Assembly (NCBI GenBank): GCA_951813065.1
Contig: CATOTH010000001.1
Location: 1-64,000, forward strand
Direction of reading: 5' to 3'
Source of the DNA: an uncultured Bryobacterales bacterium
Lineage (GTDB): Bacteria > Acidobacteriota > Terriglobia > Bryobacterales > UBA6623
Length of the DNA stretch: 64,000 nucleotides
In this document: one piece after another, positions 53,961 through 63,668 of the stretch
How the letters are laid out: each line of letters opens with the position of its first letter
Numbering within the stretch: position 1 is the first letter of the stretch
Notes under the pieces: model-generated
What the model saw: the letters and a program-made list of their open reading frames with translations, nothing else
The model's database searches: none
What the model was told of the DNA's origin: nothing
Translations under genes and position numbers: made by a program

Positions 53961-56605
53961 TCCCTCGTAAGGAATTCGTCCAGATTGAGCAAGGCACTGC
54001 CAAGCGCTACCCAGGTTGCCGCGTCCAGCTGCGGGACTCCGGGGATTTCAACGGCGAACAACCGCTCCACGGATTCGGGGGTGCGTTCGAGAATCGCGCG
54101 TTGCCGCTCCCAAGAGGTTTGCAGCGAATCCATTTCCCGTGAATCCGGGTCCCGGGCAAGGCAAAGCCGGAAGACCTGCCGAAGCCGGTCCCCAAGATCC
54201 CCATCGAATTCCGTCACGACCCGGGCTGCGAGCGCTTGCGCGGCTTCGAGGAACACGGAATCGTTGAGCAGGTTCAGTGCCTGCAAGGGGGTGTTCGTTC
54301 GGCCCCGGCTGCACGCCGACTCGTAGGTATCGGGCATGTCGAACGCTGTAAGCAACGGGTAGGGTGACATCCGCTGGTACTGGATATACATGCCCCGGCG
54401 GTACTGGTCGGAGCCCTCGCTCACCTTCCAGCCGCCATCCCCGGTGCTGCCCATCCGGCGCGCTCCCTCCGGTTGCGGGGGCCGGACGCTCCGGCCCCCG
54501 ATTCGCGTGTCGAGCAAACCACTCACGGCCAGTGACGAATCCCGGATCAATTCGGCTGGCAGTCGCAGTCGCTCCTGCCGGGCCAGCAGCACGTTGGCGG
54601 GGTCCTTTGTCTTGAGATCCGGCCGGGCGTCAGACGACTGGCGATACGTGGCGGACATCGCGATGGTCTTGATCAGCCGCTTCCAGCTCCATCCCTGCCC
54701 GACGAATTCCGACGCGAGCCAATCGAGCAGTTTCGGATGGGACGGCTGGTCGCCTTGTGTGCCGAAATTCTCCGAGCTCCGGACCAAGCCCTTGCCGAAC
54801 AGCTCTTGCCAGACCCGGTTGACAGTGACGCGCGCGGTGAGCGGGTTCTCGGGCGCGACGAGCCAGTTTGCCAAGTCGATTCGCGTAAGATTTCCCGGTT
54901 CGGACGGGCCAGCAATCCACTCGGGCACGCCCGGTTCAACGGGGATGCCGGGAGACTTGTAGCTGCCGCCGAGAAAGACGTGCGTCTGTCGCGGGCGCTC
55001 CTCGAGATGGACCGCCTGCGCTTCGCCGAACACCGGCAGCGATTCATCTAGCGCCTTGAGTTTCTCCGACAGTTCCTTGTAGCCGAGTTCGGCGTATTCT
55101 TCCTTGGGCAGGACACGCCCGTACTCGCGCACGAAAAAGTCAGTCAGGGCTTTCTCGTGCCGAACGGAGCGCCGCTCCGGGGGCGTGCGGATGATCCGCT
55201 CCCCGAGGTTGACGTACGTGCGCAGCTCGTCGAACGAGACGTCCCAGTCGGCGGACTCGCCGGGATGGTCCGCGGCATACAGCACCCCGGCCTCCCAGGC
55301 TGGCTTGCGCTCGAATACCTCGTGCTCCTCCAGAAGCTGGTGACGCTGGCGCTGGTAGTCCGCCAGCGCCGCGAGGTACGGGCCGCGCTCGCCCGGGAGC
55401 GGCGCGTCGATGTTGACCTCTTCCAGATCATTGAAGAATGCGAAGAGCCTGTAGTAGTCCTTCTGCGTGAGCGGGTCGTACTTGTGGTCGTGGCACTGGG
55501 CGCATCCAACCGTCAGTCCCAGCCAGACAGTTCCGACCGTGTTCGTGCGGTTGATAACCTGCTCGACTCGCCACTCCTCCGGATCGGAGCCCCCCTCGGT
55601 GTTGGTCGGGGTATTGCGGTGGAAACCCGTCGCGACGTGCTGGTCAACCTTTCGATCAGGCAGGATGTCTCCGGCGATCTGCTCCCGCGTGAACTGATCG
55701 AACGGCATGTCGCGATCGAATGCTTGGATGACCCAATGCCGGTATCGCCATGCGTGGGGCCGGAAGTTGTCGCCGCGGAAGCCATCGCTGTCCGCGTAGC
55801 GGGCGAGGTCAAGCCATAACCGGGCCCATCGCTCGGCGTAGTGCGGGGATTCGAGTAGATAGTCAACCAGGTCCTCGTAGGCTCCCGGGCGGTCATCCGA
55901 CAGGAACTCTTCCTGTTCTTCCAGCGTTAGCGGAAGGCCCGTCAGGTCCAGGCTGAGCCTGCGGGCGAGCGTCGCCCTGGACGCCTCGGGCGAAGGCTCC
56001 ACGCCCTCTCTATCGAGACGCTCCAGGATGAACCTGTCGACCGGGTTGCGAATCCACGACCCGTCCTTCACCGCAGGCGGCTCGGGACGGGATACGGCCT
56101 GGAACGCCCAATGAGCCGTGGTCTGAACCGCATCAGGTGTCGCATGCTCGTCGGAATCGGGCCACACGGCACCCTGATCGATCCACGCCCTCAGCAGACT
56201 GACCTCGCGCTCCGCCAAGCCATCTCCCGCTGGCGGCATGATCTTGCCGTCGATAGCGCCAGCGATCATCAGGATCAGCTTGCTTTCGGCGGAATTGCCC
56301 GGAATGATCACAGGGCCCGCGTATCCGCCCCTCAGCGCGTCGGCGCCCCGGTCCAGGCGCAGTCCCTGCATCTGCTGTGCCGGCCCGTGGCAGACGTGGC
56401 AGCGGGCGGCGAACACCGGCTCGATGTCGCGCTCGAAATTCACTGCATCTAGCGACGGTGCCGGTAGGCCAGATTTGTCGGCACCCTGCGCGGTCCCGCT
56501 CAGGAGCAATCCGGCCACAAAGACCGCCGCAAACACGGCTAGCGACCCCGGGCAAAACCGGGTTTCACGCCTCTGGCGCCGAGAGCCGAAATCTATTGAG
56601 GTCAT
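53957..56605 (-). CDS. DUF1549/DUF1553 protein with planctomycete-type cytochrome c
   Basis: An 882-residue protein. A signal-anchor (LAVFAAVFVAGLLLSGTAQG) precedes a planctomycete cytochrome C domain with CHVCH at 69-73. The DUF1549 domain follows (PVDRFILERLDREGVEPSPE and RYADSDGFRGDNFRPHAWRY), then DUF1553 (NPLTARVTVNRVWQELFGKG through SACSRGRTNTPLQALNLLND). It is co-transcribed with the DUF1501 gene. The haem and the sulfatase-like partner suggest a secreted redox/hydrolytic complex. Confidence 0.9.
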   Translation of the reverse strand: MTSIDFGSRRQRRETRFCPGSLAVFAAVFVAGLLLSGTAQGADKSGLPAPSLDAVNFERDIEPVFAARCHVCHGPAQQMQGLRLDRGADALRGGYAGPVIIPGNSAESKLILMIAGAIDGKIMPPAGDGLAEREVSLLRAWIDQGAVWPDSDEHATPDAVQTTAHWAFQAVSRPEPPAVKDGSWIRNPVDRFILERLDREGVEPSPEASRATLARRLSLDLTGLPLTLEEQEEFLSDDRPGAYEDLVDYLLESPHYAERWARLWLDLARYADSDGFRGDNFRPHAWRYRHWVIQAFDRDMPFDQFTREQIAGDILPDRKVDQHVATGFHRNTPTNTEGGSDPEEWRVEQVINRTNTVGTVWLGLTVGCAQCHDHKYDPLTQKDYYRLFAFFNDLEEVNIDAPLPGERGPYLAALADYQRQRHQLLEEHEVFERKPAWEAGVLYAADHPGESADWDVSFDELRTYVNLGERIIRTPPERRSVRHEKALTDFFVREYGRVLPKEEYAELGYKELSEKLKALDESLPVFGEAQAVHLEERPRQTHVFLGGSYKSPGIPVEPGVPEWIAGPSEPGNLTRIDLANWLVAPENPLTARVTVNRVWQELFGKGLVRSSENFGTQGDQPSHPKLLDWLASEFVGQGWSWKRLIKTIAMSATYRQSSDARPDLKTKDPANVLLARQERLRLPAELIRDSSLAVSGLLDTRIGGRSVRPPQPEGARRMGSTGDGGWKVSEGSDQYRRGMYIQYQRMSPYPLLTAFDMPDTYESACSRGRTNTPLQALNLLNDSVFLEAAQALAARVVTEFDGDLGDRLRQVFRLCLARDPDSREMDSLQTSWERQRAILERTPESVERLFAVEIPGVPQLDAATWVALGSALLNLDEFLTRE

Positions 56606-56940
56606 GATCCGACCCTCATCCGTCGTGTCGGTGTGCGGGCCGTGTGGTCCACGTCAACGCACCTTGACATTGACGCTGTGTGCCCAAGATACAACAAAAC
56701 CGCACTCAATGCCTAAGAACCATCGGATTTCCCCTGGGCCCAGCCCTGGCTCTCTCTCATCGACACCATCCGAGCACAATCCCCTAGCGGTGCATCCGCA
56801 TCCAGACGACGCAACCGGCCAACCACCGTTCCCTCAGGAACTCATGCCGCAATTGCGGCTAGTCGTTGTCCAGCGTGATGGGATCAAAACACCACTCTAA
56901 ATACGAAACTAATACGAAAATATATCCGTCTATCAACTGT
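56606..56940. other. Intergenic, possible weak promoter
   Basis: About 335 bases. TTGACA at 56664-56669 is followed after 18 bases by GATACA on the plus strand, a weak promoter candidate 250 bases before the next gene. No gene is visible. Confidence 0.3.
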
Positions 56941-57459
56941 ATGCGGTGCGTGATCTACATCGCTGTCGTCCTTCTGTTCTCGCCGTGGATCGTTCTAGTA
57001 GGAGCCAAGAAGGCGATGGCCGTAATCGAGGGATCCGGGCAGTTGACTGGCGACGGATCGAAGACGCAGCTGCCCGCCAGGACGTCCGAGGAAGCGTTCG
57101 AGGAATTCGCGCGCACTGAAGCGCAGCGCCAGGCTGCTGTCGTCAAGCGGCTGGAGCGGGATGCTGCTGAGCGGCAAGCCGCGACTCTGCGCCTGATCGA
57201 AAAACAGGCGGCCGACCGTCAAGCAAGGATGATGCAGAAGATCCGTCGCGAGGCTTCGACCCGCCAAGCGGCCATGATGATGAAAGCGCAACTCAAGGCG
57301 GGATGGAAGGCAAGCGCTTCCCACATTGGCAACGGGTCGCTAACCAGGAATTGTTGTCAGACGCTCGTGCGTGATCGCATGGGAAACGCAATGAACGCTA
57401 TGCCAAGGCGACAATCCGGCAAGACGATGGAGACGGACATGGTCCATCCGTCCCAATAG
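56941..57459 (+). CDS. Secreted coiled-coil protein with a 15-residue repeat
   Basis: A 172-residue protein from ATG 56941. The N-terminus (MRCVIYIAVVLLFSPWIVLV) is a signal peptide or anchor. From residue 63 the tripeptide RQA recurs at residues 63, 78, 93 and 108, exactly every 15 residues, inside a charged helix. The unit is RQAxxxxxhxxxAxx. The tail is basic and has two adjacent Cys (RNCCQ). The composition is unlike that of its neighbours. I know of no family; the repeat suggests a periplasmic or surface rod. Confidence 0.6.
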   Translation: MRCVIYIAVVLLFSPWIVLVGAKKAMAVIEGSGQLTGDGSKTQLPARTSEEAFEEFARTEAQRQAAVVKRLERDAAERQAATLRLIEKQAADRQARMMQKIRREASTRQAAMMMKAQLKAGWKASASHIGNGSLTRNCCQTLVRDRMGNAMNAMPRRQSGKTMETDMVHPSQ

Positions 57460-57474
57460 CCGGATCGATCGGAG

Positions 57475-58170
57475 TTACGCGATGATTTTCGCCTGGATGC
57501 CATGTTCAAGGGTACGGTCGAGGCGATGATGCGGGTTCCGGAACTCTCCAGCTCTACAGCGCTCGAAAATCATCCGCGTGGCGACCCCTGTTCCACCTAG
57601 AACTGGCCGGCCAGCAGAGATACTTGGGTTAATGACAACGATGGTCGGGGAATCCTCTGTGTGGCTCCGGGTGATTGGATACAGCTTGGCCGGGATACCC
57701 ATGTCGTCGCGATCAATGCGCTTCAGGGCTAGACCTAGAGCATCGTGCATCGCTACCCGACCCTGCTGACTGATATTGATCAGCTCGCCGTATCAATCGA
57801 TAAACAGGTACAACAGTCTGTCGCGAATTCATGACTGATCAGTAGCTGATTGTTATTGGTCGATTGCGGGTCTAACAAGGCATTTGATTGCCGAGCGGAT
57901 CTCAGGCATTCGCACTCGGTGAATGCGGCGTAGAGCATCCAGGATGTGGAGTTCCACCAGATTGAGGAACGAGAGCAGCAGCGGTGTTTGAGCGGCTGCA
58001 TAAACCAACGGAGGGTAGTCTTCGCGGCCAGTCGACCAGCAGCGCACTGTTGTGGCAGGAATGCGCAGGTAGAGCGCGCCCTCGGAAATCGTATGAGCCG
58101 GCAACTCTCGCAGATCGCGGTTCACCATGCATCCTTCTGCTGCTTGTGCTGCACAATCAATACGATGCAA
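57475..58170 (-). pseudogene. DUF433-type antitoxin gene with multiple frameshifts
   Basis: Three successive minus-strand frames encode pieces of one protein: an N-terminal MerR-like domain (RDLRELPAHTISEGALYLRI then FLNLVELHILDALRRIHRV), a middle piece (RYGELINISQQG), and the DUF433 domain (VINPSISAGRPVLGGTGVATRM). Family members are antitoxins of VapC-like modules, about 215 residues long. The frame changes near 57853 and near 57810, and perhaps again near the C-terminus. No toxin lies nearby. Confidence 0.65.
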
Positions 58171-58318
58171 TTGGGATAGCCTGTTGCATCCTGCCCATAC
58201 CCCTGATTAGGACGCTCCCGTGGTTGACAATCTCCTTGCCACAAGCACTATGTTCAATTCCCGCATAGTCCTCTAATGCCGCGGTCGGCACGGTTGTATG
58301 AACTTCCCTTCTCGCTCA

Positions 58319-59638
58319 TCAGTCCGAGCTGATGCAAAACAGATCGTCCTCGCTGCGAAGGTACAGGTTTCCGTCATGGATAACCGGGGACGATACGAAC
58401 ATCTCGTCACCCATGTTGTTGACGGCGAGCACTTCGTAGCTCTTGCCCATCTTGAGCACGATTACGTCGCCTTGCTCGCTGGCGAGATACAGCTTTCCGT
58501 TGGCGGCGACAGGAGACGCCTTGAATGAGTAGGTATTCGGGAGCCTCTGCTGGCTATAGTGCGGTTCGCCGGACACTGCGTCGAACGCGCTGATCATTCC
58601 CCGGTCAGTAACGAAGTAGAGAATGCCGTCATGGAGCACGGGCGAAGCCGTGTAGGAGTTCCCTCTCTGGTTGGTCCACTTGATGTAGTCAGGGTCGTCC
58701 GTGATGTCGCCTTTGCCTCCAAGACGAATCGCCAGCAGGTTCGCCCCGCGCCAGCCGGTCATTGCGATCACCATTTCGTTGTCGACGTTGACCACTGCCG
58801 GAATCGCGTTGCCTCCCAGCCCGCCTGCCTCCCAGATCAGGTCCCCAGACTCGAGGTCGTAGGAGCGCACTCGCGTTGAGCTGGTCACAAGCTGCTTTTG
58901 GCCGTCGTACTCGACGACGATCGGCTGGGGCCAGCTGCTCAGCTCGTCGCGCTCGGCGCGCCACAGCTCCTTGCCGCTGTTCTTGTCCAGCACAACGATG
59001 TAGGACTGTCCTTCGTGATCGTTCTGGATTATCAGCGAGTCCCCGTGGAGGACGGGTGCGATTCCCTCGCCAAAGGCGTTCCGCATGTACAGCTTGCCGA
59101 GGTCTTTCTTCCAGAGCAGCTTTCCGTCCAGGTCATAGGCGTAGACTCCTCTTGAGCCGAAGTTCGCGATGAGAACCTCGCCGTCCGTCACCGGTGAGTT
59201 CGATGCGAAGCTCCCGTAAGTGCGGTGATACCCCTCGTGCGGGCTCGTTGACGCGGCGGTCTTGCGCCAGATTTCCTTGCCGGTTTTGGTGTCGAGAGCC
59301 ATCACGAGAAAGTCGTGCGCTGACAGCGAGCCAGTTTCCGTGGTCGTCCCGCTCTCCACTGACGTAGTCAGGTACATCGTGCCTCCGGAGATGAGGGGAG
59401 TGGAATGGCCCTTGCCCGGAATCTTGACCCGCCACTTGACGTTTTCCGTGTCAGAGAATTTCAGCGGCGCATCCCCTTCGGCCACGCCGTTGTTGGTGGG
59501 GCCACGCCACTGCCGCCATTCCCCCTTGGCGTCCGGGCCTGTCGCAGCCGCGGGCAGAGTCCAAACGGCTAGTGCCACCAGGAGTTTCGATGCTCCTAGA
59601 GCGGTGCTTCGCGCAGTAGAGGTCGATTTGAATTGCAT
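58319..59638 (-). CDS. Secreted PQQ-like beta-propeller protein
   Basis: A 439-residue protein starting at ATG 59638, with a signal peptide (LLVALAVWTLPAAA). It is built of PQQ-like blade repeats: WRQWRGPTNNGVAEG at the start, then repeated motifs such as ALDTKTGKEIWRK, LDKNSGKELWRAE and YDLESGDLIWEAG. The blades match the outer-membrane BamB/PQQ-dehydrogenase-like fold but the catalytic residues of true PQQ enzymes are not evident. Such secreted propellers are common beside sulfatases in acidobacteria. It is followed downstream by no gene on its strand for ~150 bases. Confidence 0.8.
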   Translation of the reverse strand: MQFKSTSTARSTALGASKLLVALAVWTLPAAATGPDAKGEWRQWRGPTNNGVAEGDAPLKFSDTENVKWRVKIPGKGHSTPLISGGTMYLTTSVESGTTTETGSLSAHDFLVMALDTKTGKEIWRKTAASTSPHEGYHRTYGSFASNSPVTDGEVLIANFGSRGVYAYDLDGKLLWKKDLGKLYMRNAFGEGIAPVLHGDSLIIQNDHEGQSYIVVLDKNSGKELWRAERDELSSWPQPIVVEYDGQKQLVTSSTRVRSYDLESGDLIWEAGGLGGNAIPAVVNVDNEMVIAMTGWRGANLLAIRLGGKGDITDDPDYIKWTNQRGNSYTASPVLHDGILYFVTDRGMISAFDAVSGEPHYSQQRLPNTYSFKASPVAANGKLYLASEQGDVIVLKMGKSYEVLAVNNMGDEMFVSSPVIHDGNLYLRSEDDLFCISSD

Positions 59639-59743
59639 CGTCAAGTCCTTCCAATGATCTTGGGTAAAGCGGCGCGGATCATGCAGCGTACCGCGTGCGC
59701 CCCTGTCGGTCGGCATCGCTGCAGCCGACCTTGTCCTCACTGA

Positions 59744-61282
59744 CTAGGCGTCCAGAGAGGGGCGATGGTTGCTGGCGGACGATCCAAAGGCGCGTCGAAT
59801 CAGCGGCCACAGCAACGCAAGCAGTGTCGCTGTCAGGAAAACCAGCAGGATCGGCCGCGTGAGCATCGAGGTCCAGTCACCCCGGCTGAGGATCAGAGCC
59901 CGCCTGAGATTCGATTCCATCATCGGGCCGAGAATCAGGCCGAGGACCAGCGGACCGAGCGGAATGCGGGCCTTGCGGAAGAGAAACCCGGCCACGCCAG
60001 CCGCGTACATCGCCCAGAGGTCCACGACAGCGTGGTTCAGCGCGTACGCACCCACGGTTCCGAAGAGCACGATGCCCCCCCAGAGCCAAGGTGCCGGCAC
60101 CTTGAGGATCTTCGCCAGAGGCTTGGCGCACAGGATTCCAATTGCCATGATCAACACCGAGGCGAAGATCAGCAGGAACACGATTGAAAACACAAACGAC
60201 TGGTTGTTTGCGAACAGCAGGGGGCCTGGCTGGATGCCATGGATCAGCAGGGCGCCGATCAGGACCGCTGACACGGCGTCTCCCGGGATCCCAAGCGTCA
60301 GCATGGTCGTCATCGCGCCACCGATTGCCGCGTTGCACCCCGAGCAGCTCGCGGCGAGGCCGCGGAGGGAGCCCTTTCCGAATTCCGCTTTGTCCGGCGC
60401 GGCGCGCCTGGCCTGCTCCCAAGCGATCACGGATCCGATATCTCCGCCTGCCGCCGGGATCGCACCCACCATCGTGCCGACTGTCGCTCCGCCGAAAGTG
60501 GACCCGATCATGCTCTTGTACTCAGCGGCCTTGGGCAGGATGCGCCCGATTGTCGCGGCTTGAACGCCGCTGGCGGTGTGCCGTTCCGAGATCTGGACGA
60601 GCACCTCTCCCAAGCCGAACAGCCCGATCATCACCGGCACGAAAGAGATGCCATCCAGGAACTCCGACATTCCAAACGTGTACCGGGGATAGGCAGTCAT
60701 CGGATCGAGTCCGACAAGAGCGAGTGCCAGGCCAAGCATCCCGGCCAGCATCCCTTTCAGTACATGCTTTCCGGAAACCCCGGCCATCAGACTGATGCCC
60801 AGTAGGGCCAGGCCGAAGTACTCGGCCGGACCGAACTGTAACGCAAAGCTTGCGATTGGGAATGCGAGGAACGCCAGGAACACAATGCTGGTGAGTTGGC
60901 CCGCCGCGGAGGCAAGAGCATTGATGCCAAGTGCCAGTCCTGCTTGGCCTTTCCGCGTTAGTGCGTAACCGTCCCAGGATGTCGCGATGGAGGCCGGCGT
61001 TCCCGGCACGTTGATGAGGATCGCTGGGATTCCGCCGGCCGGGATCGCGCCACAGTAGATCCCAAGCAGCATCGCTAGGCCCTGTTCCGCCGAGACCCAG
61101 AATGTCAGCGGCGTGAGGATGGCGACTCCCATCGTTGCCGTCAAGCCGGGCAGGGAGCCGAAGACCGCGCCCATGCAGACGCCCGCCACCAGGAAGGCCA
61201 GCACCTGCCAGTCGAGGACGGCGCTCAGTCCAGCCAGAATTTCGGGGATCAAGGCTTCGACTCCTGAATTGTGCGAGCGCAA
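59744..61282 (-). CDS. tctA: Tripartite tricarboxylate transporter, large permease TctA
   Basis: A 512-residue protein with about 11 membrane helices. The TctA hallmarks are GVCMGAVFGSLPGLTATMGVA, GGIPAILINVPGTPASIATS, and VGAIPAAGGDIGSVIAWEQA. It forms the channel of a TTT-family secondary transporter for di- or tricarboxylates. The start is TTG 61282 or a later TTG at 61255. It lies last in the tctC-tctB-tctA order. Confidence 0.9.
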   Translation of the reverse strand: MRSHNSGVEALIPEILAGLSAVLDWQVLAFLVAGVCMGAVFGSLPGLTATMGVAILTPLTFWVSAEQGLAMLLGIYCGAIPAGGIPAILINVPGTPASIATSWDGYALTRKGQAGLALGINALASAAGQLTSIVFLAFLAFPIASFALQFGPAEYFGLALLGISLMAGVSGKHVLKGMLAGMLGLALALVGLDPMTAYPRYTFGMSEFLDGISFVPVMIGLFGLGEVLVQISERHTASGVQAATIGRILPKAAEYKSMIGSTFGGATVGTMVGAIPAAGGDIGSVIAWEQARRAAPDKAEFGKGSLRGLAASCSGCNAAIGGAMTTMLTLGIPGDAVSAVLIGALLIHGIQPGPLLFANNQSFVFSIVFLLIFASVLIMAIGILCAKPLAKILKVPAPWLWGGIVLFGTVGAYALNHAVVDLWAMYAAGVAGFLFRKARIPLGPLVLGLILGPMMESNLRRALILSRGDWTSMLTRPILLVFLTATLLALLWPLIRRAFGSSASNHRPSLDA

Positions 61283-61352
61283 ACCTCCGAGGCGAGGCCG
61301 GTCATGGCTCGGGGCAGTTTGTTGTGTTCCGGCATCGGGCTGTTTGGAAGAC

Positions 61353-61775
61353 TCAATCCAAGGACACGTTCAGAGCCGTGTCAAATGCGAGGTAGGCGAA
61401 TGCCGTCAGGGCGGCAGAGCACGCAGTTGCCGGCCACCAGCGTTGCCCGAGGAACCGCAACGTCAGGATCAGGAACACCGCAGTCCGCAGGATGAAGAGC
61501 CCTTGGCCCCACAGCAGGAGGTAGACGAAGAGCAGGCCGGCGGCTCCCGCCACTTGCCGGGCGTTGCCCATCTGGATCGAATCCGACGCGTCTTTCTTTC
61601 GCCGGGTGACGACCAAGGCGCACGCGAGCATCGCCATGACTGCCCCGATTGCCTGTGGAAAGAACCCGGCGCCAGGAAGGCCTCCCACGCCCGCCGGGAA
61701 TGCCGAACCGCTTGCGATCAGGCCGATTCCGATGGCTAGGAAGAGACCACCCGAAATCCAATCCGTAGAATTCAT
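61353..61775 (-). CDS. tctB: Tripartite tricarboxylate transporter, small permease TctB
   Basis: A 140-residue protein with four membrane helices. The N-terminus WISGGLFLAIGIGLIASGSA and the GGLPGAGFFPQ segment are typical of TctB. It is the small membrane subunit that pairs with TctA. Its ATG lies right beside the tctC stop, and the tctA gene begins ~70 bases after its stop. Confidence 0.85.
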   Translation of the reverse strand: MNSTDWISGGLFLAIGIGLIASGSAFPAGVGGLPGAGFFPQAIGAVMAMLACALVVTRRKKDASDSIQMGNARQVAGAAGLLFVYLLLWGQGLFILRTAVFLILTLRFLGQRWWPATACSAALTAFAYLAFDTALNVSLD

Positions 61776-62741
61776 TCAGGGTCCCTCCATGCGGACAAGC
61801 TGGGGGATTTCGCGTTCGAAGAATTCCTGCTGGGCCAAGGCGAACTCCTCGAACCCGTCCTTGTCGAGATACAGTGCTTCCATGCCTCGCTCGCGGCACA
61901 GTTTGGCCCATTCCTCGGTGCCGAAGGCAGTCTCAAAGGCATCTGCGAGCATAGCGACTCGGTCGGCAGGCATGCCGCCGGGTCCAAAGAACCCGCTCCA
62001 CGCGGGTGCTCCGACGGGATAGCCCAATTCGTGCGAGGTCGGCACTTCGCTGAGGACGCTGGAGCGATTCGCGTCGAAGACGGCGAGCGCCCGCAGCTTG
62101 CCTGCCTCCACATGGGAGACTACTTCCCCCACTCCTGCGACGGCGGCATCTGCATGGCCCCCGATGACGGAAACCAGTGCCGGCGTCGAGCCTCCGTAGG
62201 GCAAATGCGTGAACCGCGCGCCCGTCCCCTGCTCCATCAGCAGGATGTTGAAGTGCCAGATCGACCCGATTCCCGAATTGGCCATCACGATTTGCCCCGG
62301 ATTTGCCGTTGCCGCGGAGACGAACTCCTCGAATGTTTGCCAAGGGGAGTCGGAGCCCACCACCAGGGCGGGCGCAGTCTTCGAAACGAGGCAGATCAGG
62401 GAGACGTCGGAGGGCCCGATATCGGCATAGCCCAGCGATCGCACGATCGCGATCTCCACCGGAGCGTGCCCAATCGTGTATCCGTCAGCAGGACGCCTCG
62501 CGACATACGAGAACGCCAGCGCGCCACTGGCTCCCGGCTTGTTCTCGCAGACGATCGGCGCGCCAACGCTGCTCTCCGCCAAGCTGGCCATGACACGGGA
62601 AACCGTATCGGAGGTGCCGCCAGGGGCCGCCTGGACGATCAGCTTGATTTCCTTCGACGGGTACGGGCCCTCAGTGCTGGCGCAGCCCGCGGCGAAAAGG
62701 CAGCAGCCGAGCATCCAGAGACGTCGCAACCCGGGCATCAA
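61776..62741 (-). CDS. tctC: Tripartite tricarboxylate transporter, substrate-binding protein TctC (Bug family)
   Basis: A 321-residue lipoprotein (lipobox LFAAGC, Cys at 20). The Bug-family core is present: YPSKEIKLIVQAAPGGTSDT, CENKPGASGALAFSYVAR, then HLPYGGSTPALVSVIGGHAD and the closing WSGFFGPGGMPADRVAML. It captures a carboxylate in the periplasm and hands it to TctAB. The lipid anchor is unusual for a soluble binding protein in Gram-negative bacteria, but occurs. Confidence 0.9.
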   Translation of the reverse strand: MMPGLRRLWMLGCCLFAAGCASTEGPYPSKEIKLIVQAAPGGTSDTVSRVMASLAESSVGAPIVCENKPGASGALAFSYVARRPADGYTIGHAPVEIAIVRSLGYADIGPSDVSLICLVSKTAPALVVGSDSPWQTFEEFVSAATANPGQIVMANSGIGSIWHFNILLMEQGTGARFTHLPYGGSTPALVSVIGGHADAAVAGVGEVVSHVEAGKLRALAVFDANRSSVLSEVPTSHELGYPVGAPAWSGFFGPGGMPADRVAMLADAFETAFGTEEWAKLCRERGMEALYLDKDGFEEFALAQQEFFEREIPQLVRMEGP

Positions 62742-62861
62742 GCCGCTAGATTATACCCGAACGCTCGGTCTGCCGAGCTTCGAGTGGGAGTCCCAATGCG
62801 TTGCGCAACGGCTAACTTCGTTCGTCATACGGGCGAAACAGATCAGGCGCTACACTGACTC

Positions 62862-63560
62862 TTGGAATCTCCTGCTCCCTCCATCCGCGCCGTCTTGTTC
62901 GACTTCGACGGCACGCTCGTAGACAGCGAATATCTCCATCACGAGGCTTGGCTTGAAGCCGTGGAGCCGTGGGGCGTGACCGTGGGATGGGAGGAGTACA
63001 AGCGGAAGCTCGTGGGAATCAGCGACCGGCGCGCCTGCGAGTTCTTCCTTGGGCTGGCCGGGATGGAAATCACGCCCGAGGCGGTGGATTTCGGTCGAAG
63101 CCGGAAACACATGTTCTACCGTCGCCGCTCCGTGGACGAACTGACGGTCGATGCATCGGTATCGGACTGGATCCTCGCCAATTTCGAGCGCGTGCCGATG
63201 GGTGTGGTTTCTTCCAGCGCCGCTCCGGATGTCATTCCGATCCTGGAGCGACAGGGCGTCGCCGACCGAATGCGATTCGTGGTTTCCGGCGACGACGTCA
63301 GCCGTCTCAAGCCCGATCCGATGTCATACCTGCTCGCCTTGGAGAAGCTTGGACTGGAATGTGGAATCCGGAACCCGGCGGAATGCCTGGTCTTCGAGGA
63401 TTCCGAAACCGGAATCCGAGCCGCACAAGAGGCTGGGATGACAATCCAGCCCCTGAAGTTGCCCTCCGACCTGCCCGCGTTCCTGAGGGAATGGGATCGC
63501 CGGATCCTCAGATCTGCCCCCCGAAATGCCGAGCGGGCGCCTTCCACCGCACTGGCCTAG
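62862..63560 (+). CDS. HAD-family phosphatase, beta-phosphoglucomutase-like
   Basis: A 232-residue HAD hydrolase. Motif I is VLFDFDGTLVDSE at about 11-23, motif II is GVVSSSAAPD, motif III is KPDP with a preceding RL, and motif IV is FEDSETGIRAAQEAG. A helical cap follows motif I, as in beta-phosphoglucomutase and related phosphatases. The predicted start is TTG 62862, only 5 bases after a TACACT box, so the transcript may be leaderless. The substrate is probably a small sugar phosphate. Confidence 0.85.
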   Translation: MESPAPSIRAVLFDFDGTLVDSEYLHHEAWLEAVEPWGVTVGWEEYKRKLVGISDRRACEFFLGLAGMEITPEAVDFGRSRKHMFYRRRSVDELTVDASVSDWILANFERVPMGVVSSSAAPDVIPILERQGVADRMRFVVSGDDVSRLKPDPMSYLLALEKLGLECGIRNPAECLVFEDSETGIRAAQEAGMTIQPLKLPSDLPAFLREWDRRILRSAPRNAERAPSTALA

Positions 63561-63668
63561 CTGCAACAGTGAGATGGTCGCCGCCCGACGGGCCGACATG
63601 CGATTTCGCAGACCGCTGATGGCCAGCCAATCAGTGCCGGTGTCGGCAGCCACGTTGGCTTGGCCGTG

